Source of the DNA: Kordiimonadales bacterium IMCC3096
GTDB lineage: Bacteria > Pseudomonadota > Alphaproteobacteria > Minwuiales > Minwuiaceae
Assembly (NCBI GenBank): GCA_016865035.1
Contig: CP018227.1
Coordinates: 4,064,115 to 4,128,114, forward strand
Length of the DNA stretch: 64,000 nt
Reading direction: 5' to 3'
Under the pieces are notes generated by a model. That model was not told the DNA's origin. It saw only the letters and a program-made list of their open reading frames with translations, and did no database searches. A program made the position numbers and the translations under genes. Below, piece after piece: positions 63,518-64,000 of the stretch. Position 1 is the first letter of the stretch. Each line of letters opens with the position of its first letter.

Positions 63518-64000
63518 TCAGTCCTGAGCGGTCAGGCCGGACAGGCGTTCGGAGGCGTCCAGAAACTCCTCCATGAACTGATAGACTACGCCCTTGGCGC
63601 TCTGGGCCGTGTTCATCAGGCCGACACCTTGCCCTACGTAGTAGGAAGCCAGGTCGCGCGCGCCTTCATGTCCACCCTCCGCCAGCCGCGTGATGCGGGC
63701 CATCGCGGGTTCGGCGATGATCGACTGCAGCGGCATCGGCAGCGGCTCCGGTGCATCAGGCGCCTCCCACGCATCGGTCCAGGCGGAGCGCAACTGGCGC
63801 GATGGCTTGCCGGTGCGGGATTTCGCGCGGATGGTCTGACGACTGGTTGCCGCCAGCATCTTCTCCTTCACCACGGGTGAGGTCTCGGCCTCCGCCGTGG
63901 TGAGCCAGACCGATCCGGTCCATACTCCCTGCGCCCCCATGGCCATGCAGGCGGCCATCTGCTCCCCCGTCACGATGCCCCCGGCAGCAACGACCGGAAT
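63518..64000 (-). CDS. Nitronate monooxygenase / NAD(P)H-dependent flavin oxidoreductase family (partial, C-terminal 160 residues)
   Basis: The C-terminal part of a 2-nitropropane dioxygenase-like FMN protein; the 5' part lies beyond the right edge. Reading from the edge gives IPVVAAGGIVTGEQMAACMA, the phosphate-binding Gly-Gly of the FMN barrel, then GAQGVWTGSVWLTTAEAETS and the tail ARDLASYYVGQGVGLMNTAQ. Proteins of this type are often found with acyl-CoA ligases and thiolases in degradation clusters. It is the first of the visible three-gene operon, ending 4 bp before the acyl-CoA ligase start. Confidence 0.88.
   Translation of the reverse strand: MPVVAAGGIVTGEQMAACMAMGAQGVWTGSVWLTTAEAETSPVVKEKMLAATSRQTIRAKSRTGKPSRQLRSAWTDAWEAPDAPEPLPMPLQSIIAEPAMARITRLAEGGHEGARDLASYYVGQGVGLMNTAQSAKGVVYQFMEEFLDASERLSGLTAQD

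Overview
The window is GC-rich, gene-dense chromosomal DNA from a Gram-negative bacterium. The gene content points to the Alphaproteobacteria, probably a Rhodospirillales-like lineage: a type 2 leuA with a leader-peptide attenuator, an msbA-waaA-lpxK lipopolysaccharide operon, tatABC, flgK-flgL, an ugp-type ABC transporter and coenzyme F420 genes. The genus is an inference only. I saw no rRNA, tRNA, CRISPR array, prophage or insertion sequence.

Layout, left half. 1-2.9 kb: the end of a dipeptide-type ABC transporter (partial permease and Tat-exported binding protein) with a divergent TetR regulator. 2.9-10.5 kb: a minus-strand run with a molybdopterin oxidoreductase whose start overlaps an MscS-type channel gene, a secreted unknown protein, an EamA exporter and a MarR-GNAT fusion. 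10.6-14 kb: two convergent membrane histidine kinases; the first appears cut off from its N-terminal membrane anchor by an in-frame TGA. 14-18.7 kb: a Rieske oxygenase, then flgK-flgL. 18.8-23.1 kb: an F420 module (luciferase-like oxidoreductase, CofC, fused CofG-CofH FO synthase). 23.3-29.2 kb: two class III cyclases, a half-size GDT1-type transporter, a sarcosine-oxidase-beta-like enzyme with a decayed partial copy of its 3' end, and a DUF1848 protein.

Layout, right half. 29.3-34.1 kb: an Atm1-type exporter and an AceE-like 2-oxoacid dehydrogenase E1 facing an Lrp-type regulator. 34.2-38 kb: a 1283-residue molybdenum enzyme with a NifU-type Fe-S carrier domain at its C terminus. 38.3-42.5 kb: ugpBAEC for glycerol-3-phosphate uptake, with an amber stop in ugpC before the Walker A motif. 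42.5-45.5 kb: rimO, then a ferredoxin and its reductase. 45.7-49.9 kb: lipid A and Kdo genes. 49.8-54.1 kb: a GH114-like protein, an Hpt protein, tatABC and an orphan ABC ATPase. 54.2-56.2 kb: a leu promoter, a leaderless leader peptide, an attenuator and leuA. 56.2-64 kb: an MFS carrier with a coupled small protein, an amidohydrolase, a histidine phosphatase, and a thiolase-like / acyl-CoA ligase / nitronate monooxygenase-like operon cut by the right edge.

The items most worth a second look are the molybdoenzyme-NifU fusion with its inverted-repeat intergenic region, the compact leu attenuation region, the two in-frame stops in otherwise intact genes, and the decayed duplicate beside the cyclase gene.
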